Assembly: GCA_027484655.1 (NCBI GenBank)
Contig: JAIXSM010000039.1
Location: forward strand, 62,001-126,000
Origin: Hyphomicrobiales bacterium
GTDB taxonomy: Bacteria > Pseudomonadota > Alphaproteobacteria > Rhizobiales > Beijerinckiaceae
DNA length: 64,000 nt
Direction of reading: 5' to 3'
A model generated the notes under the pieces. The model searched no databases, was not told the DNA's origin, and worked only from the letters and a program-made list of their open reading frames with translations. Position numbers and translations under genes: made by a program. Below, piece after piece: positions 63,961-64,000 of the stretch (position 1 is its first letter; each line of letters starts with the position of its first letter).

Positions 63961-64000
63961 TCGTCAAATCGATTGGTCCGATTGCGAGGATTTTGATTTA

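Overview
The window is high-GC, densely packed bacterial DNA. The order ruvX-gatC-gatA-gatB beside pyrB-pyrC-plsY-dprA, a dihydroorotase-like protein of the alphaproteobacterial type, many orphan periplasmic substrate-binding proteins and a RHS/REP-like palindromic unit point to an alphaproteobacterium, probably Hyphomicrobiales (Rhizobiales). I cannot name the genus. No tRNA, rRNA or CRISPR array was seen.

Layout. (1) 0-9 kb: aromatic-acid catabolic island. A Rieske dioxygenase alpha/beta pair, a PdxA-like dehydrogenase and an ACMSD-like amidohydrolase run leftward; an FAH-family hydrolase, a gentisate-type cupin dioxygenase and a TctC/Bug binding protein run rightward; a Bug-protein fragment and an enoyl-CoA hydratase lie at the left edge. 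(2) 8.9-14.1 kb: two mirror-image modules, each an alpha/beta hydrolase followed by a luciferase-like flavin oxidoreductase, plus an NMT1-like binding protein. (3) 14-19.7 kb: split chromate transporter, GST, PQQ-dehydrogenase-like protein with a diheme cytochrome c, GMC oxidoreductase. (4) 19.8-32.7 kb: housekeeping block with topA, pyrB, a dihydroorotase-like protein lacking the metal histidines, plsY, dprA, ruvX, gatCAB and a histone-H1-like protein. (5) 32.8-42 kb: a transglutaminase / circularly permuted ATP-grasp / alpha-E operon, a second PQQ-type dehydrogenase, a Bug protein, an SbtA-SbtB pair, a lipoprotein and an IclR regulator. (6) 42.5-54.7 kb: an accessory block of mostly unrecognised small proteins around a 998-residue RTX protein and its type I secretion ABC transporter and HlyD-type adaptor, flanked by two paralogous LuxR-type regulators whose receiver-like domains lack the phosphoacceptor Asp. 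(7) 55-60.8 kb: heavy-metal RND efflux operon. (8) 60.8-62.9 kb: a small coupled gene pair, then decayed mobile DNA (integrase C-terminus, IstB fragment, broken phosphoesterase). (9) 62.9-64 kb: a GT4 glycosyltransferase.

How it works together. Region 1 plausibly dihydroxylates an aromatic carboxylate, rearomatises or decarboxylates it, and opens a gentisate-like ring. Region 6 looks like a calcium-dependent surface or exoprotein system with its own regulators and several small acidic candidate cargo proteins; it is the best candidate here for undescribed biology. All functions are inferred by reading motifs; no database search was run.
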